Shown: positions 10,469-19,164 of the stretch, piece by piece
Position numbering within the stretch: the stretch's first letter is position 1
How the letters are laid out: each line of letters starts with the position of its first letter
Source: an uncultured Buttiauxella sp.
GTDB taxonomy: Bacteria; Pseudomonadota; Gammaproteobacteria; Enterobacterales; Enterobacteriaceae
DNA: 64,000 nucleotides
NCBI GenBank assembly: GCA_946480445.1
Contig: CAMLJN010000011.1
Coordinates: 62,001 to 126,000, forward strand
Reading direction: 5' to 3'
Position numbers and translations under genes: made by a program
Notes under the pieces: model-generated
Database searches by the model: none
What the model was told of the DNA's origin: nothing
What the model saw: only the letters and a program-made list of their open reading frames with translations

Positions 10469-11409
10469 TCGAATTTGACCATGTGACGAAATACTTCCAG
10501 GGGGAAGCGGCGGTCAAAGATTTGTCGCTGACTATCCGGGAAGGCGAATTTACCGTGCTGATTGGCACCTCAGGCTCGGGAAAGTCGACGACGCTGAAAA
10601 TGATCAACCGGCTGGTTGAACATGATGAAGGGCGCATTCGCTTTGCCGGAGAAGAGATTCGTAATTTTGATACTCAGGCACTGCGCCGCCGGATGGGGTA
10701 TGCTATTCAGTCCATCGGGCTGTTTCCTCACTGGACGGTGGCGCAGAACATCGCCACGGTGCCACAGCTTTTAAAGTGGCCTAAAGCGCGGATTGAAGCA
10801 CGTATTGATGAGCTGCTGGATTTGCTCGGGCTGGAGGCTACCCAGTTCCGCGATCGTTATCCGCATCAGCTTTCCGGCGGGCAGCAGCAGCGTGTGGGCG
10901 TGGCCCGTGCGCTGGCGGCCGACCCGGAGGTACTGCTGATGGATGAACCCTTCGGGGCACTCGATCCCGTTACTCGCGCCGCGCTGCAGCAGGAGATAAT
11001 CCGCATTCATAATTTGCTCGGGCGTACCATAGTGCTGGTAACTCACGACATAGAAGAAGCCCTGCGGCTGGGCGACCGTATCGTACTGATGGACGGCGGG
11101 CAGGTTATCCAGCAGGGCACGCCGCTGGACCTGTTGACGAACCCGGCTACTGACTTCGCCCGCGACTTCTTCGGGCGCAGCGAGCTTGGCGTACGGCTGC
11201 TTTCTCTACGGCAGGTTGCGAACAGCGTGCGGGCCGATGAGCGCATAGAAGGCGAGCCGATTCAGGCCGATCTCAGCCTGCGGGATGCGCTGTCGCTGTT
11301 CGTCCATCGTCAGTGCCAGCAATTACCGGTTGTCGATGCGCAAGGCGTGCCGTGCGGCGTTCTGCATTTTAGCGATCTTGTGCGGGGTGAACATGCGTCG
11401 GCTGGCTGA
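10465..11409 (+). CDS. yehX: betaine-type ABC transporter ATPase YehX
   Basis: This is the ATP-hydrolysing subunit of the OsmF-YehYXW importer, working at the cytoplasmic face. Among 314 residues the Walker A is GTSGSGKST (34-42), the signature is LSGGQQQR, and the Walker B is LLMDEP. The C-terminal part ([13 protein letters not shown] to the end) looks like a single CBS-type regulatory domain, usual for the OpuCA/ProV group. It overlaps yehY by four bases and yehW by 17, indicating translational coupling. Confidence 0.95.
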   Translation: MIEFDHVTKYFQGEAAVKDLSLTIREGEFTVLIGTSGSGKSTTLKMINRLVEHDEGRIRFAGEEIRNFDTQALRRRMGYAIQSIGLFPHWTVAQNIATVPQLLKWPKARIEARIDELLDLLGLEATQFRDRYPHQLSGGQQQRVGVARALAADPEVLLMDEPFGALDPVTRAALQQEIIRIHNLLGRTIVLVTHDIEEALRLGDRIVLMDGGQVIQQGTPLDLLTNPATDFARDFFGRSELGVRLLSLRQVANSVRADERIEGEPIQADLSLRDALSLFVHRQCQQLPVVDAQGVPCGVLHFSDLVRGEHASAG

Positions 11410-12124
11410 TCCCCTGCTGTGGCTGCTGGCCCTGTTTATCGCGCTGCTGTTTCTGATGCCGCATACCGCTGCGCTGTTTGGTTGGCTTTTTCCGGAGCTG
11501 GCAAGACCGCTGTATCAGCAGGAGAGTTTTGTTGCCCTGGCGCTGGCCCACCTGACGCTGGTGGCAGTTTCGAGCCTGATTGCCGTGGTGATTGGGGTAG
11601 GGCTGGGCGTGGCGGTGACGCGTCCGGCGGGCCTTGAGTTTCGCTCCCTTGTTGAGACGATTATTGCCGCCGGGCAAACCTTCCCGCCCGTTGCGGTGTT
11701 GGCGATAGCTGTACCGGTAATGGGGTTCGGGCAGCAGCCCGCGATTATCGCGCTGGTGCTCTATGGCCTGTTACCGGTTTTACAGGGAACCCTGGCGGGG
11801 ATAGGCGCGGTGCCTGAAGCCACGCGGGAGATTGCGTACGGCGCGGGCATGAGCCGCTGGCAGGTGTTACGGAAGGTTGAGCTGCCGCTGGCAGCACCGG
11901 TCATTCTGGCGGGTATTCGAACATCGGTGATCATTAATATCGGTACCGCCACCATCGCCTCGACGGTTGGGGCCAACACGCTCGGCTCGCCTATCATCAT
12001 TGGCCTGAGCGGTTTTAACACCGCCTATGTGGTGCAGGGGGCCATTCTGGTGGCGCTGGCGGCGATAGTGACCGACCGCCTGTTTGAACGCCTGTTACGC
12101 TATATCACGCGCCATGAAGGATAA
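11393..12124 (+). CDS. yehW: betaine-type ABC transporter permease YehW
   Basis: This is the second inner-membrane permease of the importer, 243 residues with about six membrane segments and the coupling loop near [17 protein letters not shown]. The start at 11393 ([10 protein letters not shown]) has GGGGTGA upstream and aligns with the E. coli protein; longer in-frame readings lie inside yehX and are not conserved. The order osmF-yehY-yehX-yehW is that of E. coli. The 3' end overlaps the opposing small gene yohO by 20 bases. Confidence 0.94.
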   Translation: MRRLADPLLWLLALFIALLFLMPHTAALFGWLFPELARPLYQQESFVALALAHLTLVAVSSLIAVVIGVGLGVAVTRPAGLEFRSLVETIIAAGQTFPPVAVLAIAVPVMGFGQQPAIIALVLYGLLPVLQGTLAGIGAVPEATREIAYGAGMSRWQVLRKVELPLAAPVILAGIRTSVIINIGTATIASTVGANTLGSPIIIGLSGFNTAYVVQGAILVALAAIVTDRLFERLLRYITRHEG

Positions 12125-12212
12125 CGATGTAACCCACCAGCATCACGCCGCCAATACCGCCGATGGCCATCACCAGCATGCCACCGACGATGGCAATTTT
12201 AGACAATTTCAT
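12105..12212 (-). CDS. yohO: small membrane protein YohO
   Basis: This is a 35-residue single-pass hydrophobic protein beginning [10 protein letters not shown] and containing the [14 protein letters not shown] stretch. That stretch matches E. coli YohO almost residue for residue and the length is identical. The ATG at 12212 has a strong Shine-Dalgarno (GGGAGCGG). As in E. coli it lies tail-to-tail with yehW, here with the last 20 bases of yehW overlapping its own 3' end. Its function is not known. The neighbour mlrA of E. coli is not present next to it. Confidence 0.9.
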   Translation of the reverse strand: MKLSKIAIVGGMLVMAIGGIGGVMLVGYIVILHGA

Positions 12213-12293
12213 TTTCCGCTCCCAATGTTACGCAGGGGATTATAAAGCGAAGCGGGCTTGTTAATGAATCTTTAAATGCCTTCATGCCGCATA

Positions 12294-12353
12294 CCCCTCA
12301 GAATGAGGGGCTGAAGTGGGATGAGCGGGAGGATGACTAAAAGGCATCCTCCC
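12294..12353. terminator. two consecutive hairpins between roxA and yohO
   Basis: CCCCTCA/TGAGGGG with a 3-base loop (12294-12310) is followed by GGGAGGATG/CATCCTCCC with a 9-base loop (12327-12353). Both are perfect stems downstream of the roxA stop on the minus strand. Neither has a T tract, so termination is only likely. Confidence 0.45.
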
Positions 12354-12383
12354 TGAGGCTGGTTGCCGCTGTTATGGCGAAGC

Positions 12384-13508
12384 TCAGTCCGCAAAATACC
12401 AGTAGCCGTTATTCACCAGTTCGGTTAGCAGGGTGGCAAACTCCCCATCCTGCAAGGCTTCCCCCAGCTCTTTTTGGCTGACCGTAGTGTAACGACAAAG
12501 GGCATCTGCTGCGGCAAACTGGGTCGTTACCAGCGGTTCGCTGTTGACGAAGAAGCTGTCCCCAACGTTCAGGACGCGCAGGCCGCTCAGGCGAGTGAGG
12601 CTGTCACCCTGTAGCAGCGCGTCGATAACTTCAGTCGTTTCATAAGGCGGCTGCGCCGGGGCGATATCCAGCTCGTGGCGCGGCGTTGTCGCAAAGCGGC
12701 CGAACCATTGTTTAAAGTCTTCCGGCTGGCTGATCATCTCTATCATCATGCCGCGCAGGCGGTCCAGTTCGTAGCCCTCAACCTTGCCCGGATGGTCACG
12801 CAGCGTCATGTCCGGGTCGCTGTAATGCTCGCCGCCCAGGTCGTTTTCCAGCGCATAGTCTGCAAAGCTGCTGATGAGATCGCGTCCGTTTGGCCCACGG
12901 AAGCCAACGGAGTAGTTAAGGGCGGTTTCGTGGGTGAAGCCGTCGTGCGGGAAGCCCGGCGGGATATACAGAATATCGCCCGGCTCGAGATCTTCGTCGA
13001 TGATTGGCGTAAACGGATCAACGTGCAGCAGCGCAGGATGCGGGCAGAACTGACGCATCGGCAGTTTGTCGCCCACTCGCCAGCGGCGGCTGCCCATCCC
13101 CTGAATAATAAACACATCGTACTGATCGATATGTGGCCCGACGCCGCCGCCCGGCACCGAGAAAGAGATCATCAGATCGTCCAGGCGCCAGTCCGGCAGC
13201 ACGCGGAACGGGCGTACCAGCTCGGCGGAAGGTTCATGCCAGTGGTTAACGGCCTGCGCCAGCAGCGACCAGCCTTTTTCACCCAGATTATCGAAGTGCT
13301 CAAAAGGCCCATTGCTGGCCTGCCACTGCCCGTCTTCGCTACGGCTGACCAGGCGGCTGTCCACCTCCGGCTCCATCGCAAGGCCCGCCAGTTCGTCAGG
13401 TGTAATAGGATCGACAAAATTCGGGAACGCGTTTTTCAATACAACCGGCTGTTTCTGCCAGTATTTTTCTAAAAATTCTTGCCAGTTCAGCGTGAGTTGA
13501 TAAGCCAT
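12384..13508 (-). CDS. roxA: 50S ribosomal protein uL16 arginine hydroxylase (JmjC)
   Basis: RoxA (YcfD) is a cytoplasmic Fe(II)/2-oxoglutarate oxygenase that hydroxylates an arginine of ribosomal protein uL16. The 374-residue protein shows the iron triad His126-x-Asp128 (GPHIDQYD) and His188 (GFPHDGF), within the JmjC cupin. Dimerisation and winged-helix regions follow. It is close to E. coli YcfD throughout. The start is ATG at 13508. In E. coli the gene lies near phoPQ; here it is divergent from dinG, so its location differs. Confidence 0.94.
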   Translation of the reverse strand: MAYQLTLNWQEFLEKYWQKQPVVLKNAFPNFVDPITPDELAGLAMEPEVDSRLVSRSEDGQWQASNGPFEHFDNLGEKGWSLLAQAVNHWHEPSAELVRPFRVLPDWRLDDLMISFSVPGGGVGPHIDQYDVFIIQGMGSRRWRVGDKLPMRQFCPHPALLHVDPFTPIIDEDLEPGDILYIPPGFPHDGFTHETALNYSVGFRGPNGRDLISSFADYALENDLGGEHYSDPDMTLRDHPGKVEGYELDRLRGMMIEMISQPEDFKQWFGRFATTPRHELDIAPAQPPYETTEVIDALLQGDSLTRLSGLRVLNVGDSFFVNSEPLVTTQFAAADALCRYTTVSQKELGEALQDGEFATLLTELVNNGYWYFAD

Positions 13509-13643
13509 CGTTATATACCAGTGGAAGACAAACGGAGGTGATTATAAAGAGCGGCAGGGGCGCGCCGCTTTGTCATTGGTCAAGGTGCACTGCATGACTT
13601 AAAAACAAAAAATAATGCCGTCTGGAGGAGAAAAGTGGGACAA

Positions 13644-13663
13644 TAGTGGCTGTTTATACAGTA
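13644..13663 (+). promoter_or_regulatory. LexA (SOS) box upstream of dinG
   Basis: The sequence TAGTGGCTGTTTATACAGTA has a consensus right half (CAGTA) and a degenerate left half (GTG instead of CTG) with 10 bases between. It differs by one base from the E. coli dinG operator as remembered, which has the same defective half. It ends 12 bases before the dinG ATG. Confidence 0.8.
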
Positions 13664-13675
13664 GAAGTGAGAGTC

Positions 13676-15835
13676 ATGGCTTTGTCCCCGGCGCAAAAAG
13701 CGCAAATCGCCGCCTGGTATAAGGCGCTACAGCAGCAGATCCCGGACTTTATTCCGCGTCCCCCGCAGCGGCAAATGATTGCCGAAGTGGCGAAAACGCT
13801 GGCCGGTGAAGAAGGGCGTCATCTGGCGATTGAGGCCCCTACGGGCGTGGGTAAAACGCTCTCCTACCTGATCCCCGGCATTGCCATTGCACGCGAGGAA
13901 CAAAAAACGCTGGTGGTCAGCACCGCCAACGTGGCCTTGCAGGATCAGATTTACAGCAAAGACCTGCCGCTGCTGCGCAAAATCATCCCCGATCTGAAAT
14001 TCACCGCCGCCTTTGGGCGGGGGCGCTATGTTTGTCCGCGCAACCTGGCTGCGTTAGCCACGGATAACGTGGCGCAGGGTGACCTGCTTGCCTTCCTCGA
14101 TGACGAAATGGCCCCCGCCAGCAAGGACGAACAGCAGCGCTGCGCGAAGCTGAAAGTCGAGCTGGATGCTTATAAATGGGATGGCATCCGCGATCATAAC
14201 TCTCAGTCTATCGACGACGATCTCTGGCGGCGCATGAGCACGGACAAAGCCAGCTGCCTGGGGCGCAACTGTCACTGGTATCGCGAATGCCCGTTTTTTG
14301 TTGCCCGTCGCGAAATTGACGAGGCCGAGGTGGTGGTGGCCAACCACGCGCTGGTGATGGCCGCGATGGAAAGCGACGCCGTTCTGCCGGAAGCGAAAAA
14401 CCTGCTGCTGGTGCTCGACGAAGGCCATCATCTGCCCGACGTGGCCCGTGATGCGCTGGAGATGAGCGCAGAAGTCACCCCCGGCTACAGCCGTTTACAG
14501 CTCGATCTGTTCACTAAACTGGTGGAAACCTGCATGGCGCAGTTTCGTCCGAAAAGCCCGCCGCCGCTTACCGTTCCCGAACGCCTGACCAACCATTGTG
14601 ATGAAGTTTACGAGCTGCTCAGTTCGTTTTGCGGCATCGTAAAACTCTGGATGCCCGGCGAGTTTGAGAGTGAACACCGCTTTGAAATGGGCGTGCTGCC
14701 AGAAGAGGTGATGGCTATCTGCCAGCGGCTGGCTAGGCTGATGGAAGGGTTGCGCAGCCTTTCTGAAGCGCTTCTCAACGACCTGAGCGAAAAAACAGGC
14801 AGCCATGACGTCGTGCGCGTACATCGTGCTCTGCTGCAAATGAACCGCGCGCTGGGCTATTTTGAATCGCAAAGTAAACTCTGGCGGCTTTCTGCCCTGG
14901 CAGAGGCGTCGGGTGCTCCCGTTTCCAAGTGGGTCACCCGCGAGATGCGTGAAGGGCAGCCGCACCTGTTCTTCCACTGCGTGGGCATTCGCGTGAGCGA
15001 CCAGCTGGAAAAACTCGTCTGGCGTAATGTGCCGCATGTCATCGTTACCTCCGCCACGCTACGTTCGCTGAATAAGTTCGACCGCCTCCAGGAGATGAGC
15101 GGCCTGCGTGAGAAAGCAGGGGACAGATTTATTGCCCTGGATTCACCGTTCAACCACATCGATCAGGGCAGGCTGGTGATCCCGCAGCTTAGCGTCGAGC
15201 CGACGATGGAAAACGAGGCGCAGCACATTGCCGAAATGGCGGCGTTTTTCCGCGCCGAGCTGGCGAAAGGCGAGCACAAAGGTATGCTGGTGCTGTTTGC
15301 CAGCAATCGCGCGATGCAGCTTTTTTTAACCCATGTAATGGATCTGCGCCTGACCCTGCTTGTGCAGGGCGATCAGCCCCGCTACCGTCTGGTGGAACTG
15401 CACCGTAAACGCGTGGAGCAGGGCGAAACCAGCGTGCTGGTGGGGCTGCAATCTTTTGCCGAAGGGCTGGATTTAAAAGGCGACCTGTTAAGCCAGGTGC
15501 ACATCCACAAAATAGCTTTCCCGCCGATAGACAGCCCGGTGGTGGTGACGGAAGGCGAATGGCTGAAAAGCCTCAAACGCTATCCTTTTGAAGTACAAAG
15601 TTTACCGGCGGCATCTTTTAATCTTATTCAGCAGGTTGGGCGTTTAATTCGCAGTCACGGCTGCTATGGTGAAGTGGTGATTTATGACCGCCGCCTGCTG
15701 ACCAAAAATTATGGTCAACGTCTGCTGGGGGCTTTGCCGGTGTTCCCCATTAGCCAGCCTGCGGCACCGGCGGCTAAACTGACTGAAGTCACGCCTAAAA
15801 AGACAGCGCGACGCAAACGTGTGAGCAAAAAATAG
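13676..15835 (+). CDS. dinG: SOS-induced ATP-dependent DNA helicase DinG
   Basis: DinG is an XPD-like superfamily 2, 5'-3' DNA helicase active on R-loops and forked DNA. From the ATG at 13676 it has 719 residues. The Walker A is APTGVGKT (54-61). The iron-sulfur cysteines are Cys120, Cys194, Cys199 and Cys205, at the positions known in E. coli. The DEAH-type box is DEGH, and the C-terminal helicase motif VGRLIRS is near the end. The upstream in-frame reading from a GTG-type codon runs through the LexA box and was rejected as a start. The tail is lysine/arginine-rich. ybiB follows after nine bases, so the pair is an SOS operon. Confidence 0.96.
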   Translation: MALSPAQKAQIAAWYKALQQQIPDFIPRPPQRQMIAEVAKTLAGEEGRHLAIEAPTGVGKTLSYLIPGIAIAREEQKTLVVSTANVALQDQIYSKDLPLLRKIIPDLKFTAAFGRGRYVCPRNLAALATDNVAQGDLLAFLDDEMAPASKDEQQRCAKLKVELDAYKWDGIRDHNSQSIDDDLWRRMSTDKASCLGRNCHWYRECPFFVARREIDEAEVVVANHALVMAAMESDAVLPEAKNLLLVLDEGHHLPDVARDALEMSAEVTPGYSRLQLDLFTKLVETCMAQFRPKSPPPLTVPERLTNHCDEVYELLSSFCGIVKLWMPGEFESEHRFEMGVLPEEVMAICQRLARLMEGLRSLSEALLNDLSEKTGSHDVVRVHRALLQMNRALGYFESQSKLWRLSALAEASGAPVSKWVTREMREGQPHLFFHCVGIRVSDQLEKLVWRNVPHVIVTSATLRSLNKFDRLQEMSGLREKAGDRFIALDSPFNHIDQGRLVIPQLSVEPTMENEAQHIAEMAAFFRAELAKGEHKGMLVLFASNRAMQLFLTHVMDLRLTLLVQGDQPRYRLVELHRKRVEQGETSVLVGLQSFAEGLDLKGDLLSQVHIHKIAFPPIDSPVVVTEGEWLKSLKRYPFEVQSLPAASFNLIQQVGRLIRSHGCYGEVVIYDRRLLTKNYGQRLLGALPVFPISQPAAPAAKLTEVTPKKTARRKRVSKK

Positions 15836-15844
15836 AGGCGCAAC

Positions 15845-16813
15845 ATGGATTACCGTAAGATCATCAAAGAAATTGGGCGCGGCAAGAACCACGCCAGGGA
15901 TCTGGATTTTGACACCGCGCGCGGGCTGTATGCCCATATGCTCAGGGGAGAAGTGCCGGAGCTTGAGCTTGGCGGCGTGCTGATAGCGCTGCGTATTAAA
16001 GGCGAAGGCGAAGCGGAGATGCTTGGCTTCTATGAGGCGATGAAACACCATCTGATGTCGCTGACTCCGCCGGTAAATAAGCCGATGCCGATCGTCATTC
16101 CTTCCTACAACGGTGCGCGCAAACAGGCAAACCTGACGCCGCTGCTTGCCATGCTGCTCAACAAACTGGGTTTTCCGGTGGTGGTGCACGGCGTAAGCCA
16201 CGATCCAACCCGGGTCCTGACCGAAACTATTTTCACGTTGCTTGGCATCGCGCCGACTTTACATGCCGGGCAGGCCCAGGCAAAGCTTGAAGCGCATCAT
16301 CCGGTCTATATTCCCGTCGGCGCGCTGTGTCCGCCGATGGAAAACCAGCTGGCGATGCGCTGGCGCATGGGCGTGCGCAACAGTGCTCATACGCTGGCAA
16401 AACTTGCCACGCCGTTTGAAGAAGATGAGGCCCTGCGCCTGGCGAGCGTTTCTCATCCGGAATACGTACCGAAGGTGGCGAAATTCTTTGCCGACATCGG
16501 CGGGCGCGGCCTGCTGATGCACGGTACGGAAGGGGAGGTTTATGCCAACCCGCAGCGCTGCCCGCAGATAAGCCTGATTGACGGCCAGGGTACACGGGTG
16601 CTCAATGAGCGGCAAACAGACATGAATGCTGACGATATTGCGCTGCCGGCGGCTAAAGATCCGGAAATTACGGCACGCTGGATAGAACGCTGCGTGGCGG
16701 GTGTTGAACCCGTCCCTCAGTCGTTAAAAACGCAGATGGCTTGCTGCCTGGTGGCAACCGGAGAAGCGCTCACTCTGGATGCGGGACTGGCGCGCATTGA
16801 CGAGTTATTTTAA
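15845..16813 (+). CDS. ybiB: TrpD2-family nucleic-acid-binding protein YbiB
   Basis: This is a 322-residue homolog of anthranilate phosphoribosyltransferase (glycosyltransferase family 3 fold: helical N-domain, then alpha/beta domain). It lacks the enzyme's usual context. In E. coli YbiB has been reported to bind nucleic acids without known phosphoribosyltransferase activity, and it is LexA-controlled with dinG. The same arrangement is kept here, with nine bases between the genes. The ATG at 15845 is the only sensible start. A strong inverted repeat follows at 16841-16888. Confidence 0.92.
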   Translation: MDYRKIIKEIGRGKNHARDLDFDTARGLYAHMLRGEVPELELGGVLIALRIKGEGEAEMLGFYEAMKHHLMSLTPPVNKPMPIVIPSYNGARKQANLTPLLAMLLNKLGFPVVVHGVSHDPTRVLTETIFTLLGIAPTLHAGQAQAKLEAHHPVYIPVGALCPPMENQLAMRWRMGVRNSAHTLAKLATPFEEDEALRLASVSHPEYVPKVAKFFADIGGRGLLMHGTEGEVYANPQRCPQISLIDGQGTRVLNERQTDMNADDIALPAAKDPEITARWIERCVAGVEPVPQSLKTQMACCLVATGEALTLDAGLARIDELF

Positions 16814-16840
16814 CGTACCTCAGGCCAGGAAATTTATCGC

Positions 16841-16888
16841 ACCGGGTAACGCTGCTTATATCTTTATTAACAGGCAGTGTTACCCGGT
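16841..16888 (+). terminator. long hairpin after ybiB
   Basis: ACCGGGTAACGCTGC (16841-16855) pairs with GCAGTGTTACCCGGT (16874-16888) at 14 of 15 positions around an 18-base loop. It is 28 bases past the ybiB stop. No T tract follows. Confidence 0.5.
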
Positions 16889-16952
16889 AATTAATTTCAA
16901 TGTATTTAAAAGAGCAGTATTTCCTCCTTCGTCAGAAAGAGGATGATTAACT

Positions 16953-17081
16953 ATGAAGGCTAATCGGATTGAGATAATTTATCTCAGAGTAGCTGTGTTA
17001 TTGTCATTGCCGATTGCTATACAGGTATCAATGGCAGACGAAAACATTACAGTCTCTATTTCTCAATGCTGGCCATTTTAA
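16953..17081 (+). CDS. possible 42-residue secreted peptide (doubtful)
   Basis: An ATG at 16953 with AGAGGATG upstream opens a 42-codon frame. It reads as a signal-peptide-like segment (positively charged start, VAVLLSLPIAIQVSMA core) followed by only about 15 residues ending CWPF. It could be the surviving 5' end of an exported protein whose remainder was lost when the convergent 420-residue gene arrived; its 3' end overlaps that gene by 26 bases. It is not recognised and may be chance. Confidence 0.25.
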   Translation: MKANRIEIIYLRVAVLLSLPIAIQVSMADENITVSISQCWPF

Positions 17082-18318
17082 TGCTCTTTAGTATTGCTAT
17101 TTCTTCAGCTAATTTACCAGTGTTTGCCGGCATCTGTAACGATCTGTTGTTTTTGAGTCGCTTACGATCTTGTAAGCTAAGTTTACTGCCAGCCAATAGT
17201 ATATCTCGGGCGGCTGAAGAACAATTGTTAAATACCCGGTTGAAGCTCCCTGATTTCCCCCAGCGTTTCAACATAACATCGGTATCCATATTTTTAATTA
17301 AAAATACATTTTCTTTTTGTTTAATATGATCGGTAAGTGCATCATTATAGAATAACATTTCTCTCTTTAACCGTTGATGACAGTCTTGATTAATGTCGTT
17401 ATGGTATTTGATATGCGTCCGTGACAAAAAATGTAGTTTATCATTATGTCTCAGAACAAGGGATGAGTGTTTGCCATTTGAGAAGGTAATCACTAATACA
17501 TCGCCGTTGTTAGTTAATCTTAATAATAAAGAAGAAACATGGTTTTCAGTGCTGCGACATGTATCGCAATGCTTAATTTCATTATGGTATTTATCGCTAA
17601 ATAAACTGAATTTTGCGTCCAGATATCTGCGGATGCCATAAAAAATCTTATGCTTCGGAGTTATTGCATCCTCAGTAAGATGCTCTTCATTTCCGTTTAC
17701 TTTTGACTGGTTACAAGGACGGCTTTGCAAGGGGGCGGAAGTATCCGGCATAGAAAAATGTACCCGGCTGTTGCTTTTTCCCTGGTTATTGATTACCGCC
17801 TGATCCAAAACGCCAGGATATACATTTTTCTCATGAGTAACGGCTGCTTTAATATGCTTAGCATAATCATGCGGTAACGAATAGTGTTCTGGCGAATCTT
17901 CAAAATTATCCTGCAATTGTAAGACAATATCTTCGATCGTTATTGCCGTGATAGTCCCTGTCTCCTGGCTGTCAGGACAACTGAGCATTACGCCACTATC
18001 ACATTCGAAAAATGTTATCTGACTCCCGTCGTCAAAATAAACAGTCGCCTCTGTTTTGTTCTGTTTTAAGGCGTTCAGGAGTGTTGCGTGTATTTGGGGA
18101 GCGTTACGATAAAACTCATGTATTTTAGGCTTGATATTAGCCTGTTCCTCTATTAGGCGCATGATGCAATAGCCCAGACCCAAGGAAAAAACAGAAACGA
18201 TGATTTTCGCTAACCTTGCTGCGGTTGAATTTTTATAGTTAGCCAGGGCATGCTCCAGGTGCGTATGGTCGGGTACGCTAAATGCTCTGACATACGAAGA
18301 AACTGAGAGATTGGACAT
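17056..18318 (-). CDS. orphan protein, candidate secreted effector with permuted papain-like motifs
   Basis: This 420-residue protein is not recognised as a whole. It is clearly more AT-rich than its neighbours and sits where E. coli has ybiC. Visible features are a serine/threonine-rich N-terminus without a Sec signal, a hydrophobic stretch at about 37-56 (LAKIIVSVFSLGLGY), and a long polar middle part. Near the end are two motifs: GKHSSLVLRHND (His284) and NNCSSAARDILLAG (Cys366). A histidine before a cysteine in an N-C-S context is the pattern of circularly permuted papain-fold (NlpC/P60-like) enzymes, so a thiol hydrolase or acyl-transfer role is inferred, not shown. The start codon has only a weak AAAGA Shine-Dalgarno. 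A type III effector is possible given the chaperone/effector pair at 40581-43099. Confidence 0.6.
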   Translation of the reverse strand: MSNLSVSSYVRAFSVPDHTHLEHALANYKNSTAARLAKIIVSVFSLGLGYCIMRLIEEQANIKPKIHEFYRNAPQIHATLLNALKQNKTEATVYFDDGSQITFFECDSGVMLSCPDSQETGTITAITIEDIVLQLQDNFEDSPEHYSLPHDYAKHIKAAVTHEKNVYPGVLDQAVINNQGKSNSRVHFSMPDTSAPLQSRPCNQSKVNGNEEHLTEDAITPKHKIFYGIRRYLDAKFSLFSDKYHNEIKHCDTCRSTENHVSSLLLRLTNNGDVLVITFSNGKHSSLVLRHNDKLHFLSRTHIKYHNDINQDCHQRLKREMLFYNDALTDHIKQKENVFLIKNMDTDVMLKRWGKSGSFNRVFNNCSSAARDILLAGSKLSLQDRKRLKNNRSLQMPANTGKLAEEIAILKSIKMASIEK

Positions 18319-18590
18319 TCTTTATTTTATTCACTGAAAAAGTAAATTTTGGATAGGCAAATTCCACCATCCCAGTAGGGTGGGGAGATAGCCGGTTTTC
18401 ACCTTATTATTCAGGGGGGCATGCAGCGTTAGGGCCTGTCGGTGGGATAGGTTAACAATGCAAGTCGGCAACGGGTACCTTTCTAAGGCCTTGAGCGCCA
18501 TAGTTATTGAATCAGATAGCTGACGAAGTTTTACCGTGCTGGCGATCCTATCGCAATTGCAGCCAACGCGCTTAGCCTTAACGCGCGAGC
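18319..18590. other. intergenic, no gene seen
   Basis: This is the upstream region of the 420-residue gene, with an AT-rich stretch at 18319-18360 that could hold its promoter. The rest has only short chance frames. No conserved element was recognised. Confidence 0.5.
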
Positions 18591-18620
18591 AAAAAAAAGC
18601 CTGCGGTAAAGTCCGCAGGC
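18591..18620 (-). terminator. rho-independent terminator of ybiJ
   Basis: On the minus strand GCCTGCGG and CCGCAGGC form a perfect 8-base-pair stem around a 6-base loop (18599-18620), followed by eight T (A run at 18591-18598). It lies about 100 bases past the ybiJ stop codon. Confidence 0.85.
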
Positions 18621-18723
18621 ATCAAGGGTAACATCAAGGGTCAAACAGAGTGCGGAGCAGGGCTCCAAATGAGGGTTAAATCAAGGCAATACATCTCACA
18701 GGGTTAAATCTTTACGCTACACA

Positions 18724-18984
18724 TTACTTGTAGATAACAGCGGTGCCGCTCATTTTGCCGTTGGTGTTAGCAGAAGTGATGGAGTAGGCTTTTGCGCCCG
18801 CTTGCTGCGCTTTAGAAGCCAGCTGCGCTTCCAGACCGTCCAGGGTTGTTGCGCCCTGAGCGGAGACCACGCCAACTTTATTCAGGTTCTGAGCTTCTGA
18901 TGGGCTAACGGCCTGGACCGCGAAGGCACCAAAAGAAAGAGTAGAAAGAGCGATAGCAGCAACAGCATATTTGATGGTTTTCAT
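18724..18984 (-). CDS. ybiJ: periplasmic DUF1471 protein YbiJ
   Basis: This small exported protein of the YhcN/BhsA/McbA (DUF1471) family is 86 residues with a signal peptide of about 22 (ALSTLSFGAFA). The mature domain begins SEAQNLNKVGVVSA and ends in the family signature SGTAVIYK. It is nearly identical in layout to E. coli YbiJ. Family members are envelope stress or biofilm-linked; the role of this one is unknown. The ATG at 18984 was chosen over an upstream extension that lacks a signal peptide. A CRP-like site lies about 50 bases upstream. Confidence 0.9.
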   Translation of the reverse strand: MKTIKYAVAAIALSTLSFGAFAVQAVSPSEAQNLNKVGVVSAQGATTLDGLEAQLASKAQQAGAKAYSITSANTNGKMSGTAVIYK

Positions 18985-19032
18985 AGTTAATTTCTCGCAG
19001 GTTATTCTGTTAAGGTGACGTTGTTCCGTCGA

Positions 19033-19048
19033 TGTGATTATGGTCACA
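19033..19048 (-). promoter_or_regulatory. CRP-binding site upstream of ybiJ
   Basis: TGTGATTATGGTCACA is a perfect match to the CRP consensus TGTGA-N6-TCACA. Its centre is 56 bases before the ybiJ start. A CAGAAT -10-like hexamer lies downstream at about 19005-19011 (minus strand), a spacing that fits a class II activated promoter. The promoter assignment is inferred. Confidence 0.65.
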
Positions 19049-19148
19049 CTTTTGCGTGGAATAATAAATCGAAGAGAATTGACGGCGTTGTTCAAAAAAA
19101 TTGAACACGATATAACCTGTTGAATTTTATGATTATAACGGGGTAAAT

Positions 19149-19164
19149 CATCACATTTGTGATG
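19149..19164. promoter_or_regulatory. 16-base palindrome upstream of ybiJ
   Basis: CATCACA and TGTGATG flank a TT centre. The half-sites resemble CRP half-sites but in inverted order and spacing, so another dimeric regulator is possible. The site is about 170 bases upstream of ybiJ. Confidence 0.35.

Noticed and set aside
12675-13472. 265-codon plus-strand frame opposite roxA
   Set aside because: Antisense to a well-conserved oxygenase with its active-site residues; composition is shadow-like and there is no start signal.
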